5,394 nt of DNA from Verrucomicrobiota bacterium (lineage in GTDB: Bacteria; Verrucomicrobiota; Verrucomicrobiia; Chthoniobacterales; UBA10450), in contig QHOJ01000116.1 in assembly GCA_003218735.1 (NCBI GenBank), positions 1 through 5,394 on the forward strand, read 5' to 3'. The translations under genes were made by a program, and so were the position numbers. Shown piece after piece: positions 1 to 5,394 of this stretch (the first letter of the stretch is position 1; each line of letters starts with the position of its first letter). Below the pieces are notes generated by a model. It saw nothing but the letters and a program-made list of their open reading frames with translations. It made no database searches and was not told the DNA's origin.

Positions 1-458
1 ACAACCCTGGCAAGAAAGCGTTCACGCAGTTTTATGGGTCGGACGCGCTCGATGCGAGTCTGCTCGTGATGCCCCTGGTCGGTTTTCTGCCAGCGACCGA
101 TGACCGCGTGCGGGGCACAATCGAGGCGATTCAACGCGAACTCATGCAGGATGGTTTTGTGCTGCGTTATCGGCCGCAGGAAGAAAAGGTCGATGGATTG
201 CCGGGTGGCGAAGGCGTTTTTCTTCCCTGTTCTTTTTGGCTGGCCGATTGTTTGCATTTGCTCGACCGCAAAAAAGAAGCGCGCGAATTATTCGGACGCC
301 TGCTCAATCTGCGCAACGATCTCGGACTTCTTTCAGAAGAATACGATCCTAGCGAAAAGCGTCAGCTCGGAAATTTCCCGCAGGCCTTTTCGCACGTCGC
401 GCTCATTAGTGCGGCAGCAATCTTAGGCAATGAAACGTTCCGCCCTTGGGGTGATTAA
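1..458 (+). CDS. GH15 family glucoamylase/trehalase-like enzyme, C-terminal part (5' end outside window)
   Basis: The reading frame is open from position 3 to the TAA at 456-458, giving 151 residues. They match the C-terminal half of the (alpha/alpha)6 catalytic domain of bacterial glycoside hydrolase family 15 proteins (alpha-1,4-glucan or trehalose hydrolysis by inversion). Visible family blocks are FTQFYGSDALDASLLVMPLVGFLP, split here as FTQFYGSDALD (from nucleotide 21) and MPLVGFLP (from 69), then DGLPGGEG, CSFWLAD, GLLSEEYDP and QLGNFPQAFSH. The two glutamates of EEYDP are encoded at 336-341; in the family this block holds the catalytic base. GH15 proteins of this type are usually about 600 residues, so roughly three quarters of the gene, including the general acid, lies upstream. 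The GTG at 66 and ATG at 69 are internal codons, since homology extends through them. No signal peptide can be judged. The gene converges on the minus-strand operon with a 4-bp stop overlap. Substrate (starch, trehalose or other glucoside) cannot be decided from this fragment. Confidence 0.93.
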   Translation, partial: NPGKKAFTQFYGSDALDASLLVMPLVGFLPATDDRVRGTIEAIQRELMQDGFVLRYRPQEEKVDGLPGGEGVFLPCSFWLADCLHLLDRKKEARELFGRLLNLRNDLGLLSEEYDPSEKRQLGNFPQAFSHVALISAAAILGNETFRPWGD

Positions 459-1417
459 ACGCGCGCTTCGCTCGAGGAGACGAGACGCCGGATTAAATCC
501 TCAACGGTGACAATCCCCCGCAAGTTTCTTTTATTATCCAGGACAGCGGCTAGCCCAAGACGAGCCGCACGCAATCGTTGGACAATACGGTAGGCGAGTT
601 CGTCCTCGGTCGTGAGTACGATGCGTCGCACGTAATTGCTCAGCGGCCTGGCTCCATTTTGTTCAAGGAGAATATCGAGAACGTTGATCAATCCAGTCGG
701 CTGACCGTCGCGGCTAATTACAGGCAGACGGTCCAGACCTGAAGATGCGCCTAGCTTAAGCGCTTCCTCAGTTGACGCGCCCGGCCGCACCGCAATGACA
801 TTCGAGAGAGGCACCATCACGTCGCACGCCTTAATGTTCCAGAAGTCAACGACGTTGTGAATCATCGCACGCTCAGTGGCAGTCAGGGAGCCTTCGCGTT
901 CACTTTGGGTCATGATCTGTTTCAGTTCCTCGCGCGCGGCAAAAAGCCGGGCATGTTTCGCGACACGCCCTGGCAGTAGGAGCCGCCCCAATCCCTCGCC
1001 GAGTTCCAGCATCGGTGAGAGCAGGATCGATACGAATTCGAGAATGCCGGCCAGGTGAGCCAAAGCGCGAAACGGAAATCGCCGAAAAAGCGATTTCGGC
1101 AGGACGGAAAGCAGAAACAGATAAACTGGAACTGCGATCACCAACGCGAGAAAAAATCCGGCGTACCCGAAGGAACCAACAAGCTGCCGCGTCAACAAAA
1201 GCAGACCGAGTATATCGGCCGCGTTCGTAAAGAGCAGGACAGTTACGAGCAGTCGCTCCGGCTGTTTTAACAAGCGATTCAGCCGCAAGGCTGGTGCTAC
1301 GCCTCGCTTCACATTTTGCCGTAACCGTACTGGATCAATTGAAAGCAGCCCGCTTTCGATTCCGTTAAAGAAGAACGAAACAATCCAGCAGCAGAAAATA
1401 ATTAATGTGGTCATCAT
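455..1417 (-). CDS. Short CNNM (DUF21)-CBS pair membrane protein lacking the CorC_HlyC domain
   Basis: This 320-residue protein belongs to the CNNM/CorC (TlyC, 'hemolysin-like') family of divalent-cation membrane proteins. Hydrophobic segments lie at about residues 3-19, 57-78 and 84-104. The first is followed by NGIESGLLSI (18-27), the family's S/N-x-x-E motif, and the second contains the conserved Asn in FTNAAD (around 65). A linker (about 160-195, with an EREGSLTATERAMI segment) precedes two CBS repeats at about 195-250 and 258-315. The protein stops right after CBS2, whereas typical bacterial members continue into an approximately 80-residue CorC_HlyC domain. The family motif G-E-x-x-P-K reads L-S-V-L-P-K (103-108), so the acidic residue is replaced by Ser. 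The ATG start (1415-1417) overlaps the upstream stop as ATGA, and no Shine-Dalgarno is visible, which suggests translational coupling. A second ATG follows immediately. Role in Mg2+/Co2+ efflux is family knowledge; activity of this shortened form is uncertain. Confidence 0.88.
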   Translation of the reverse strand: MMTTLIIFCCWIVSFFFNGIESGLLSIDPVRLRQNVKRGVAPALRLNRLLKQPERLLVTVLLFTNAADILGLLLLTRQLVGSFGYAGFFLALVIAVPVYLFLLSVLPKSLFRRFPFRALAHLAGILEFVSILLSPMLELGEGLGRLLLPGRVAKHARLFAAREELKQIMTQSEREGSLTATERAMIHNVVDFWNIKACDVMVPLSNVIAVRPGASTEEALKLGASSGLDRLPVISRDGQPTGLINVLDILLEQNGARPLSNYVRRIVLTTEDELAYRIVQRLRAARLGLAAVLDNKRNLRGIVTVEDLIRRLVSSSEARV

Positions 1418-2724
1418 GCTGCAACGCTGGTCTTGAGTGGTGTTTCCTCAATGCCGCCGCCGGTTGTTTTCTCCAGCAGGACCTCCTCGATTCGTTTGCG
1501 CGCGGCTCGACGCACGGTGATGACAAGGCGCGGAATCTCCAGTTTTGTCCCGGAGGCTGGCAAATAACCCAGCTGCGTGAAGATAAATCCGCCAATGGTG
1601 TCGATTCCTTCCGCTGCAATTTGAAACCCCAAATGTTCGCTTACATCATCAAGCCGCGCGTTTCCGCTCACGAGAAATTTCCCATCCTCAAGCGGCTCAA
1701 TGTAAAGATCGACATCTCCCCGCGGAATCGCGTCGCTAAGAATTTCCTCCACGATATCAGACATGGTGATGATGCCTTCAGTGCCTCCAAACTCATCTAC
1801 CACCACGGCTATTCCCTGGGGATGGGTCAGAAAAAGCTTGAGCAACTCCAGTGCGCGCATCGTCTCAGGCACAAAAGAGGGAGCGATTAATTTTTCCGTG
1901 TAGTGATCTGACGAATCGAGCAGGAACGTTTTCACATCGACGATCCCGAGAATTTGGTCGGGCGTGTCCGCGTAAACCGGAACGCGACGATAACGTTTCC
2001 CCTTTAATCGCGCGATCGCTTCCCCGTTCGTCAAGTCGTCCGGCAGCGTAAAACTGTCCACGCGCGGAGTCATGCAGTCTTTCGCCGTTTTGTCGCCGAG
2101 CTTGATGATTTCGTTAATCATCTCGGCTTCTCCTTCGTGCAATGCGCCTTCCTCTTCGCCTATCTCGACCAGCATTCCAAATTCGGCGTCGCTCAGGCGC
2201 GGTCGCGTTGGCAAATGCAGCGGAGTGAAAAGATTGGCAACACGGGTGCTGACCGTCTCAAGTGCATAACCCACGCGATCGAGCAGCGGCATCGATACTT
2301 GCAACGTGAATGCCCCGATCGCTGAGAGTCGATAGGGCGCTGAAAGGGCGAGGAGCTTCGGAATTAAGTCGCAAACCAGCACGACAATTGCGAAGATCGC
2401 AATCCCCGCCAGCCACTGCGGGATCCGTCCTCCGAATGGGCCTTCCCACAAGAAGAGGAGACACAAAATTACCAGTGGCACCTTCACCAGTCCATCGCCC
2501 AAAAGCAGCACATTCAGAACGCGACGCGGATTTTTTTGGAAGAGTTGTATGAATTTCGTCAGTCCGGGATGATGTTCCTCGAGCCGGCGTAATTGATGCG
2601 GCTTAAGTGAGAAGAGCGCTGTCTCCAGTCCGGAAAAAAGCGCGGAACAGAAAATCAAAAACAAAATGGCGGCCAACAGAATGACCAAACCTACGCCTGT
2701 CGTCATCTGTGGTGGCACGGCCAT
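1414..2724 (-). CDS. CNNM (DUF21)-CBS-CorC_HlyC membrane protein, CorC/TlyC family
   Basis: This 436-residue protein has the full architecture of bacterial CorC-like proteins, which are linked to Mg2+/Co2+ transport and resistance. Hydrophobic helices lie at about residues 11-33, 69-93, 103-122 and around 130-150. The motif SGLETALFSL (31-40) is typical of the DUF21 domain, and CDLIPK (118-123) corresponds to the family's G-E-x-x-P-K with Asp for Glu. A charged linker (EIGEEEGALHEGEAEMI, about 187-203) leads to CBS1 (starting near KDCMTPRVD, 215-223) and CBS2 (VVVDEFGGTEGIITMSDIVEEI, split as VVVDEFGGTEG at 307-317 and IITMSDIVEEI at 318-328). CBS pairs of this family bind ATP/Mg. The C-terminal CorC_HlyC domain spans about 345-420 and includes DTIGGFIFTQLGYLPASG. 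The start is uncertain: ATG at 2722-2724 gives the longest form, and ATG at 2704-2706 (residue 7, MTTGVG) would also retain the whole first helix; neither has a clear ribosome binding site. It is the first gene of a two-gene operon with its shorter paralogue. Confidence 0.93.
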   Translation of the reverse strand: MAVPPQMTTGVGLVILLAAILFLIFCSALFSGLETALFSLKPHQLRRLEEHHPGLTKFIQLFQKNPRRVLNVLLLGDGLVKVPLVILCLLFLWEGPFGGRIPQWLAGIAIFAIVVLVCDLIPKLLALSAPYRLSAIGAFTLQVSMPLLDRVGYALETVSTRVANLFTPLHLPTRPRLSDAEFGMLVEIGEEEGALHEGEAEMINEIIKLGDKTAKDCMTPRVDSFTLPDDLTNGEAIARLKGKRYRRVPVYADTPDQILGIVDVKTFLLDSSDHYTEKLIAPSFVPETMRALELLKLFLTHPQGIAVVVDEFGGTEGIITMSDIVEEILSDAIPRGDVDLYIEPLEDGKFLVSGNARLDDVSEHLGFQIAAEGIDTIGGFIFTQLGYLPASGTKLEIPRLVITVRRAARKRIEEVLLEKTTGGGIEETPLKTSVAA

Positions 2725-2832
2725 CCGGGCTGTGAGAATTCACACGCCGGGCATTCGTGGAGTGTTTCCGCTGCGAAATTGATACGTGTTGGTTTGCTCA
2801 TTATCTGAGCTGCGACCAAGTTAAAACCCTTC
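2725..2832. promoter_or_regulatory. Divergent intergenic region with weak promoter-like hexamers
   Basis: This 108-bp gap separates the minus-strand CNNM operon from the plus-strand DUF309 gene, so it should hold both promoters. On the plus strand TTGATA (2779-2784) is followed after 17 bp by TATCTG (2802-2807), a good -35 with a poor -10, 25 bp before the DUF309 ATG. On the minus strand GATAAT (2805-2800) is a five-of-six match to a -10 box, but no -35 match is seen at the right distance. The two candidate -10 boxes overlap at the same place, which would make transcription mutually exclusive if both were real. Hexamers like these also occur by chance, and sigma factor preferences in this lineage are unknown to me. 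Confidence 0.3.
2732..2745. promoter_or_regulatory. Imperfect palindrome upstream of the CNNM operon, possible operator
   Basis: GTGAGAATTCACAC is a 14-bp near palindrome in which six of seven base pairs match; the single mismatch is A opposite A. It lies 7 bp outside the assigned start of the first CNNM gene, between the start codon and the minus-strand promoter-like hexamer. It would be transcribed in the operon leader or bound by a dimeric regulator. No regulator gene is nearby, and a palindrome of this size can arise by chance. Confidence 0.2.
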
Positions 2833-3267
2833 ATGAACAAAGGCGAGAGGATTTCGCGGTTGGTCGCGGAGTTGCCTGTTGAAGAGGTCGATCCAAACCA
2901 GACGGACCTGACACAGCATCCGTTTTATCGCGCTTTTTTTCAGTGCTGGAACGAGCAGCGTTATTATGAGGCGCACGATGTTCTCGAGCAACTTTGGCTC
3001 AGAACGAATTCTGCCGATGCAGACTTCTTCAAAGGGCTGATTCAGGCGGCCGGCGCGTTCGTCCATCTACAGAAGAGATTCGAACATCCATTGCACGCGA
3101 AGCACAGCAAACGTTTAGCGCCTGCTGTGCGTTTGTTTCAACTCGCGCAAAAGAACTTGTCGAGGTTCGCGCCGCGACATCATGGATTGGATGTCGGGGC
3201 GCTTTGTCAGCTTTTGCGAGCATACGCCAATCAGATCGTCCTGGAATTGTCATCCGGTAAAAATTAA
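2833..3267 (+). CDS. DUF309 domain protein (hypothetical)
   Basis: This small, soluble, 144-residue protein matches the DUF309 family. The diagnostic pieces are FYRAFFQCWNEQRYYEAHDV (31-50), with the conserved Y-Y-E-A-H-D/E core at 44-49 followed by LEQLWL, and FFKGLIQAAGAFVHLQ (65-80), matching the family's FLKGLIQ.A.AF.HL pattern. Family members are mostly helical with conserved His and Glu residues, and their biochemical function is not established to my knowledge. The conserved E46 and H48 could be functional, but that is inference. It has no signal peptide or membrane segment. The only ATG compatible with the domain is at 2833; the preceding bases (AAAACCCTTC) contain no Shine-Dalgarno. 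The gene's last 18 bp overlap the end of the convergent TSUP permease. Its neighbours do not suggest a specific job. Confidence 0.85.
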   Translation: MNKGERISRLVAELPVEEVDPNQTDLTQHPFYRAFFQCWNEQRYYEAHDVLEQLWLRTNSADADFFKGLIQAAGAFVHLQKRFEHPLHAKHSKRLAPAVRLFQLAQKNLSRFAPRHHGLDVGALCQLLRAYANQIVLELSSGKN

Positions 3268-3987
3268 TTTGCTCCCGGCGATGCTGAGGACGATCGCCAG
3301 GAGGATCGAAATTGTGCGAACGGGAAAATGGCGGCTGCCAAGATGCGAACCGAAAATGCCGCCAATGATCGCAGCGGCTCCGAGGATGACGCCCAGCGAC
3401 GGGATGGAATGGACTGCTGTAAAATAGCCGGCAAGTCCAGCGATCGAGTTTACCAGAATGAACAGCGCCGAAACAGCGGCCGCCTGGCGAATACGCGCCC
3501 ATCGGCAGAACAGCAGAAGCGGTGTGAGAAATATTCCGCCGCCGGTGCCAGTCAATCCCGAAAGAAATCCGAGGCCCGCTCCAACGCTAATGGCGGTCGG
3601 TTGGGATGGGGTGAGAAGTTTTGCGGGATCGTTGCGTCGGAAGATCAAGCGAACCGCCGAGAAAAGCAGCACCAGGCCAATCAAAATTCTTAAGACGGCA
3701 GCAGACGGTTGTAAGTGACCGCCAAAATAGGCGGCCGGAATTGAAAGCAGAGCAAATGGCCAAAACAATTTCCAGCTAAAGTGGCCCGCTCGCCAAAATT
3801 GAAACGCGCCGATCGACGCGACCAGGATGTTTAGGACCAACGCGGTTGGTCGGATCGTGGTGGGGCCGAGTCCCCACAGCGTCATGATCGCAATGTAGCC
3901 CGATGCGCCCGCGTGACCAACCGACGAATAGAGAAATGCGATCAACCCGACGGAGAGAAACAGAAGGACGAGTTGTGTGGTGTGCAC
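3250..3987 (-). CDS. TSUP family permease (TauE/SafE, sulfite exporter-like)
   Basis: This 245-residue, very hydrophobic protein has about seven to eight predicted membrane segments. It matches the TSUP (TauE/SafE/YfcA) family, which includes exporters or importers of sulfite, sulfoacetate and other organosulfur or organic anions. The two-repeat architecture is visible: the first glycine-rich loop SSVGHAGASGYIA lies at 21-33, and the second, SGLTGTGGGIFLTPLL, at 143-158, matching the family G-x-G-G-G-x-x-x-x-P signature. Length is typical for short TSUP proteins. The start is a GTG (3985-3987 on the plus strand reads CAC); an in-frame stop four codons upstream rules out a longer form, and no ATG occurs in the first helix. 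No Shine-Dalgarno is visible. The C-terminus overlaps the convergent DUF309 gene by 18 bp, and the gene is divergent from the yyaL-type gene. The substrate cannot be assigned; no sulfur metabolism gene is adjacent. Confidence 0.9.
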   Translation of the reverse strand: MHTTQLVLLFLSVGLIAFLYSSVGHAGASGYIAIMTLWGLGPTTIRPTALVLNILVASIGAFQFWRAGHFSWKLFWPFALLSIPAAYFGGHLQPSAAVLRILIGLVLLFSAVRLIFRRNDPAKLLTPSQPTAISVGAGLGFLSGLTGTGGGIFLTPLLLFCRWARIRQAAAVSALFILVNSIAGLAGYFTAVHSIPSLGVILGAAAIIGGIFGSHLGSRHFPVRTISILLAIVLSIAGSKLIFTG

Positions 3988-4157
3988 GTGATGATGTTAT
4001 GCCGAGTCTCGGGAAGGCGTGAAGATATCGGCCAAATGACGAAGCACGAATGCCGAATGACGAACTTATGCCGAATGACGAAGGAGTGACAAATCTTAGA
4101 TGACTGCCATGATTCGTTACATCGGATTGACGTTTTAACGATTTAACGTGGCAAAGC
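3988..4157. other. Divergent spacer between the TSUP permease and yyaL-type genes
   Basis: This 170-bp region contains no convincing gene and must hold both divergent promoters. It carries the ATGCCGAATGACGAA repeat (4031-4082). It also has a perfect small palindrome, CCGAG-T-CTCGG, at 4002-4012, 15 bp outside the GTG of the permease, and two copies of TTTAACG (4134-4140 and 4142-4148) just before the yyaL-type start. TTGACG at 4127-4132 resembles a -35 box, but no -10-like hexamer follows at 16-18 bp. I cannot assign a promoter with confidence. Confidence 0.5.
4031..4082. repeat. Short intergenic repeat, unit ATGCCGAATGACGAA
   Basis: ATGCCGAATGACGAA occurs exactly twice, at 4050-4064 and 4068-4082, separated by three bases. 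A third degenerate copy (GCCAAATGACGAA) lies at 4031-4043. The minus-strand translation gives a pattern of the type SSFGI-SSSFGIRASSFG. From memory, such S-S-F-V-I/S-S-F-G-I translations are common in spurious short ORFs of soil Verrucomicrobiota and Planctomycetota, consistent with a dispersed intergenic repeat family. Its function is unknown. It is too short and irregular for CRISPR. Confidence 0.65.
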
Positions 4158-5180
4158 ATGATAAGCGGCTTCCGCTTTGGAGTTCTCGCGCTAATGTGGT
4201 TAGTGACGCCGAGCCATATTGCCGCCAACCCAGCGCCTGGCGTGCCTGAGCATACGAACAGACTGGCACGGGAAAAATCGCCGTATCTTCTCCAGCACGC
4301 GCATAATCCGGTCGATTGGTATCCGTGGGGCGAAGAGGCTTTCGCCAAAGCGCGTCGCGAAAACAAACCGATCTTTCTCTCGATCGGCTATTCCACCTGT
4401 CATTGGTGCCACGTTATGGCCCACGAGTCATTCGAGAGCGAAGAAGTAGCGGCGATCATGAATCGCGAATTTGTGAACATCAAAGTCGACCGGGAAGAGC
4501 GTCCCGATGTCGATCGCGTTTACATGACCTTCGTGCAGGCTACGACCGGCGGCGGTGGCTGGCCAATGAACGTTTGGTTGACGCCAGATTTAAAACCGTT
4601 CGTTGGCGGAACGTACTTCCCACCTGAAGATCGTCATGGTCAGCCTGGTTTCACAAAAGTTCTCGACCGGATCGCGGCTGCCTGGAAACAGGACCACGAG
4701 AAGATTGCCGGTCAAGGCACGAAAATCATCGACGCCTTACGCGAAGCGCAAACTGCGAAATCGAGCGTTGTGGAAACGATCGACACAAAGATTCTCGACG
4801 CTGCTTATGAGCAGTTTTCTCGCAGCTTCGACGCGCGTGATGGTGGATTTGGCAGCGCCCCGAAATTCCCGCACCCGGTCACATTAAACTTTCTTTCCCG
4901 ATTTTATGCGCGCGATCCTTCATCCGCAACGGGCAAGCACGCGCTGGAAATGGATCTTGTTACGCTCCGCAAAATGGCAGCAGGCGGGATGCATGATCAT
5001 CTTGGCGGCGGTTTTCATCGTTACTCGGTCGATCGTTACTGGCACGTACCGCACTTCGAAAAGATGCTTTACGATCAGGCGCAGCTCGCTGCCGCGTATC
5101 TCGATGCCTTCCAAATCACACAAGATCGACGGAAGGCGGATTTTTTTCCGCCGAAGACGCGGACAGCCCAGTTCCTGTAG
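4158..5180 (+). CDS. yyaL: YyaL/SPATA20-type thioredoxin-domain protein, N-terminal portion ending at a frameshift
   Basis: The 340-residue reading frame matches the N-terminal half of the YyaL/SPATA20 family (DUF255, thioredoxin-like domain followed by an alpha/alpha barrel like N-acylglucosamine 2-epimerases). Blocks seen are [20 protein letters not shown] (38-57), the CxxC-type motif [15 protein letters not shown] with cysteines at 81 and 84, [10 protein letters not shown] (110-119), [12 protein letters not shown] (133-144), GTYFPP (151-156), [12 protein letters not shown] (229-240), and [10 protein letters not shown] followed by [11 protein letters not shown] (296-306). Family members run to about 680-700 residues. 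Here homology stops at ITQD (320-323), followed by a non-family tail to a TAG that lies inside a palindromic element. The family sequence resumes in another frame from 5132. The N-terminus ([20 protein letters not shown], then IAAN) resembles a signal peptide, suggesting export. ATG 4158 is the assigned start; ATG at 4194 is an alternative. Physiological function of the family is not firmly established. As written, the gene would give a truncated product. Confidence 0.85.
   Translation: MISGFRFGVLALMWLVTPSHIAANPAPGVPEHTNRLAREKSPYLLQHAHNPVDWYPWGEEAFAKARRENKPIFLSIGYSTCHWCHVMAHESFESEEVAAIMNREFVNIKVDREERPDVDRVYMTFVQATTGGGGWPMNVWLTPDLKPFVGGTYFPPEDRHGQPGFTKVLDRIAAAWKQDHEKIAGQGTKIIDALREAQTAKSSVVETIDTKILDAAYEQFSRSFDARDGGFGSAPKFPHPVTLNFLSRFYARDPSSATGKHALEMDLVTLRKMAAGGMHDHLGGGFHRYSVDRYWHVPHFEKMLYDQAQLAAAYLDAFQITQDRRKADFFPPKTRTAQFL
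5135..5152. repeat. Small hairpin with a T-rich loop at the yyaL frame junction
   Basis: GGCGGA (5135-5140) and TCCGCC (5147-5152) form a perfect 6-bp inverted repeat around TTTTTT, within a run of seven T. It lies just downstream of the inferred deletion point. The bases also encode the conserved GGFFSA of the family, so the palindrome may be only a by-product of codon choice. It could still favour replication slippage or sequencing error. Confidence 0.4.
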
Positions 5181-5254
5181 CGGCGGTCTTTGACCGCCGA
5201 GATGAGTCCGATAAGGAATCGGCGGATGTCGACGCGCACAGAACGCCGTTACAG
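5175..5254. mobile_element. Approximately 80-bp REP/MITE-like palindromic element inside yyaL
   Basis: The left end CTGTAGCGGCGGTCTTTG (5175-5192) and the reverse complement of the right end CACAGAACGCCGTTACAG (5237-5254) match at 15 of 18 positions, giving imperfect terminal inverted repeats. Inside the left end is a perfect hairpin, CGGCGGTC (5181-5188), loop TTT, GACCGCCG (5192-5199). The right side has a looser pair, CGGCG (5220-5224 region) and CGCCG (5243-5247). The layout resembles a bacterial interspersed element built of two inverted REP units, or a tiny MITE. It encodes no protein of its own; in the shifted yyaL frame it is read through as [12 protein letters not shown] onward. No clear target-site duplication is visible. 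From memory, GTAGCGGCGGTC-type palindromes are frequent in soil Verrucomicrobiota, but I cannot test that here. Confidence 0.6.
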
Positions 5255-5394
5255 AAGAAAGAAGGAGCGTTTTACGTTTGGACAAAAAAAGAAATTGACG
5301 CGGCGCTCGGCAACGCCGCGGAGATTTTCGATTTTCGTTACGGCGTGCAATCGCACGGAAATGCGCCTGAAGGAAGCGATCCGCAGGATGAATT

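Larger units (their letters stand above)
5132..5394 (+). pseudogene. yyaL: Continuation of the yyaL-type gene in a shifted frame, running off the window
   Basis: From the GAA at 5132 a second frame is open to the window end and encodes the next family blocks: [12 protein letters not shown] (5132-5167), EGAFYVWTKKEIDAALG (5261-5311), then EIFDFRYGV and GNAPEGSDPQDE. In intact relatives about 20 further residues, a helix of the alpha/alpha barrel, lie between the ITQD-like block and [12 protein letters not shown]. They are absent here, and the frame changes by one base, so a loss of 3n+1 bases (about 60) upstream of 5132 is the simplest explanation. Between DADS and EGAFYVW lie 31 residues, more than the roughly ten usual in relatives as I remember them. 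The extra stretch coincides with the palindromic element at 5175-5254. This may be a true pseudogene, a strain-level deletion or an assembly error; the remaining codons look unbroken to the edge. Confidence 0.8.

Noticed and set aside
1405..1890. 161-codon plus-strand ORF antisense to the large CNNM gene
   Set aside because: It lies wholly within strongly supported coding sequence on the other strand, has no recognisable domain and no ribosome binding site.
2725..2832. Magnesium or other riboswitch in the leader of the CNNM operon
   Set aside because: The spacer is only 108 bp and shared with a divergent promoter; no riboswitch core motif is recognisable.
3029..3502. 157-codon minus-strand ORF across the DUF309 and TSUP ends
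   Set aside because: It is a shadow of both genes in another frame, with no recognisable protein family.
4002..4012. CCGAG-T-CTCGG palindrome upstream of the TSUP gene as an operator
   Set aside because: Five-base arms are expected often by chance, and no regulator gene or second copy is present.
4031..4082. Possible CRISPR-like array
   Set aside because: There are only two exact 15-bp units with a 3-bp gap and one degenerate copy; there are no regular spacers and no cas genes.
3776..4366. 196-codon minus-strand ORF spanning the TSUP start, the spacer and the yyaL-type start
   Set aside because: It overlaps two well-supported genes; its FGISSSFGIRASSFG stretch is merely translation of the intergenic repeat.
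5181..5199. Intrinsic terminator of the truncated yyaL frame
   Set aside because: The stem is perfect, but it is followed by AGATGAGTCC rather than a T run, and conserved coding sequence continues beyond it.

Overview
The window reads as ordinary bacterial chromosome from a soil-type Verrucomicrobiota, most plausibly a Chthoniobacterales or Udaeobacter-like lineage. That placement is inference. It rests on the flavour of the proteins (a GH15 glucoamylase-like enzyme, tandem CNNM/CBS proteins, a YyaL/SPATA20-type thioredoxin-domain protein), on moderate GC, on the absence of strong Shine-Dalgarno sequences, and on two kinds of small repeat that I associate from memory with such genomes. No 16S rRNA or other phylogenetic marker is present.

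Layout. Positions 1-458 (+) hold the C-terminal 151 codons of a GH15 glucoamylase/trehalase-like enzyme. Its stop overlaps by four bases the stop of a convergent two-gene operon on the minus strand. That operon comprises a full-length CNNM(DUF21)-CBS-CorC_HlyC protein (1414-2724) followed, with an ATGA start/stop overlap, by a shorter paralogue lacking the C-terminal CorC_HlyC domain (455-1417). A 108-bp divergent intergenic region (2725-2832) separates the operon from a small DUF309 gene (2833-3267, +). The DUF309 gene runs convergently into, and overlaps by 18 bp, a TSUP (TauE/SafE) family permease (3250-3987, -). A 170-bp divergent spacer (3988-4157) carrying a short ATGCCGAATGACGAA repeat separates the permease from a yyaL-type gene (4158 to the window end, +).

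The most notable region is the yyaL-type gene. Frame 1 ends at 5180, but the family sequence resumes in another frame from 5132 ([12 protein letters not shown], later EGAFYVWTKKEID). The family segment normally found between these blocks is missing, so the gene appears to have lost about 20 codons plus one base. Just downstream, an approximately 80-bp element with imperfect terminal inverted repeats and a perfect 8-bp hairpin (5175-5254) sits inside the coding sequence. It is translated through as extra linker residues. This looks like a small palindromic REP/MITE-like repeat captured inside a gene.

No multi-gene novel system, CRISPR array, RNA gene or complete insertion sequence is visible. 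The genes look like independent housekeeping or accessory functions (carbohydrate hydrolysis, divalent-cation membrane proteins, anion export) rather than one pathway.
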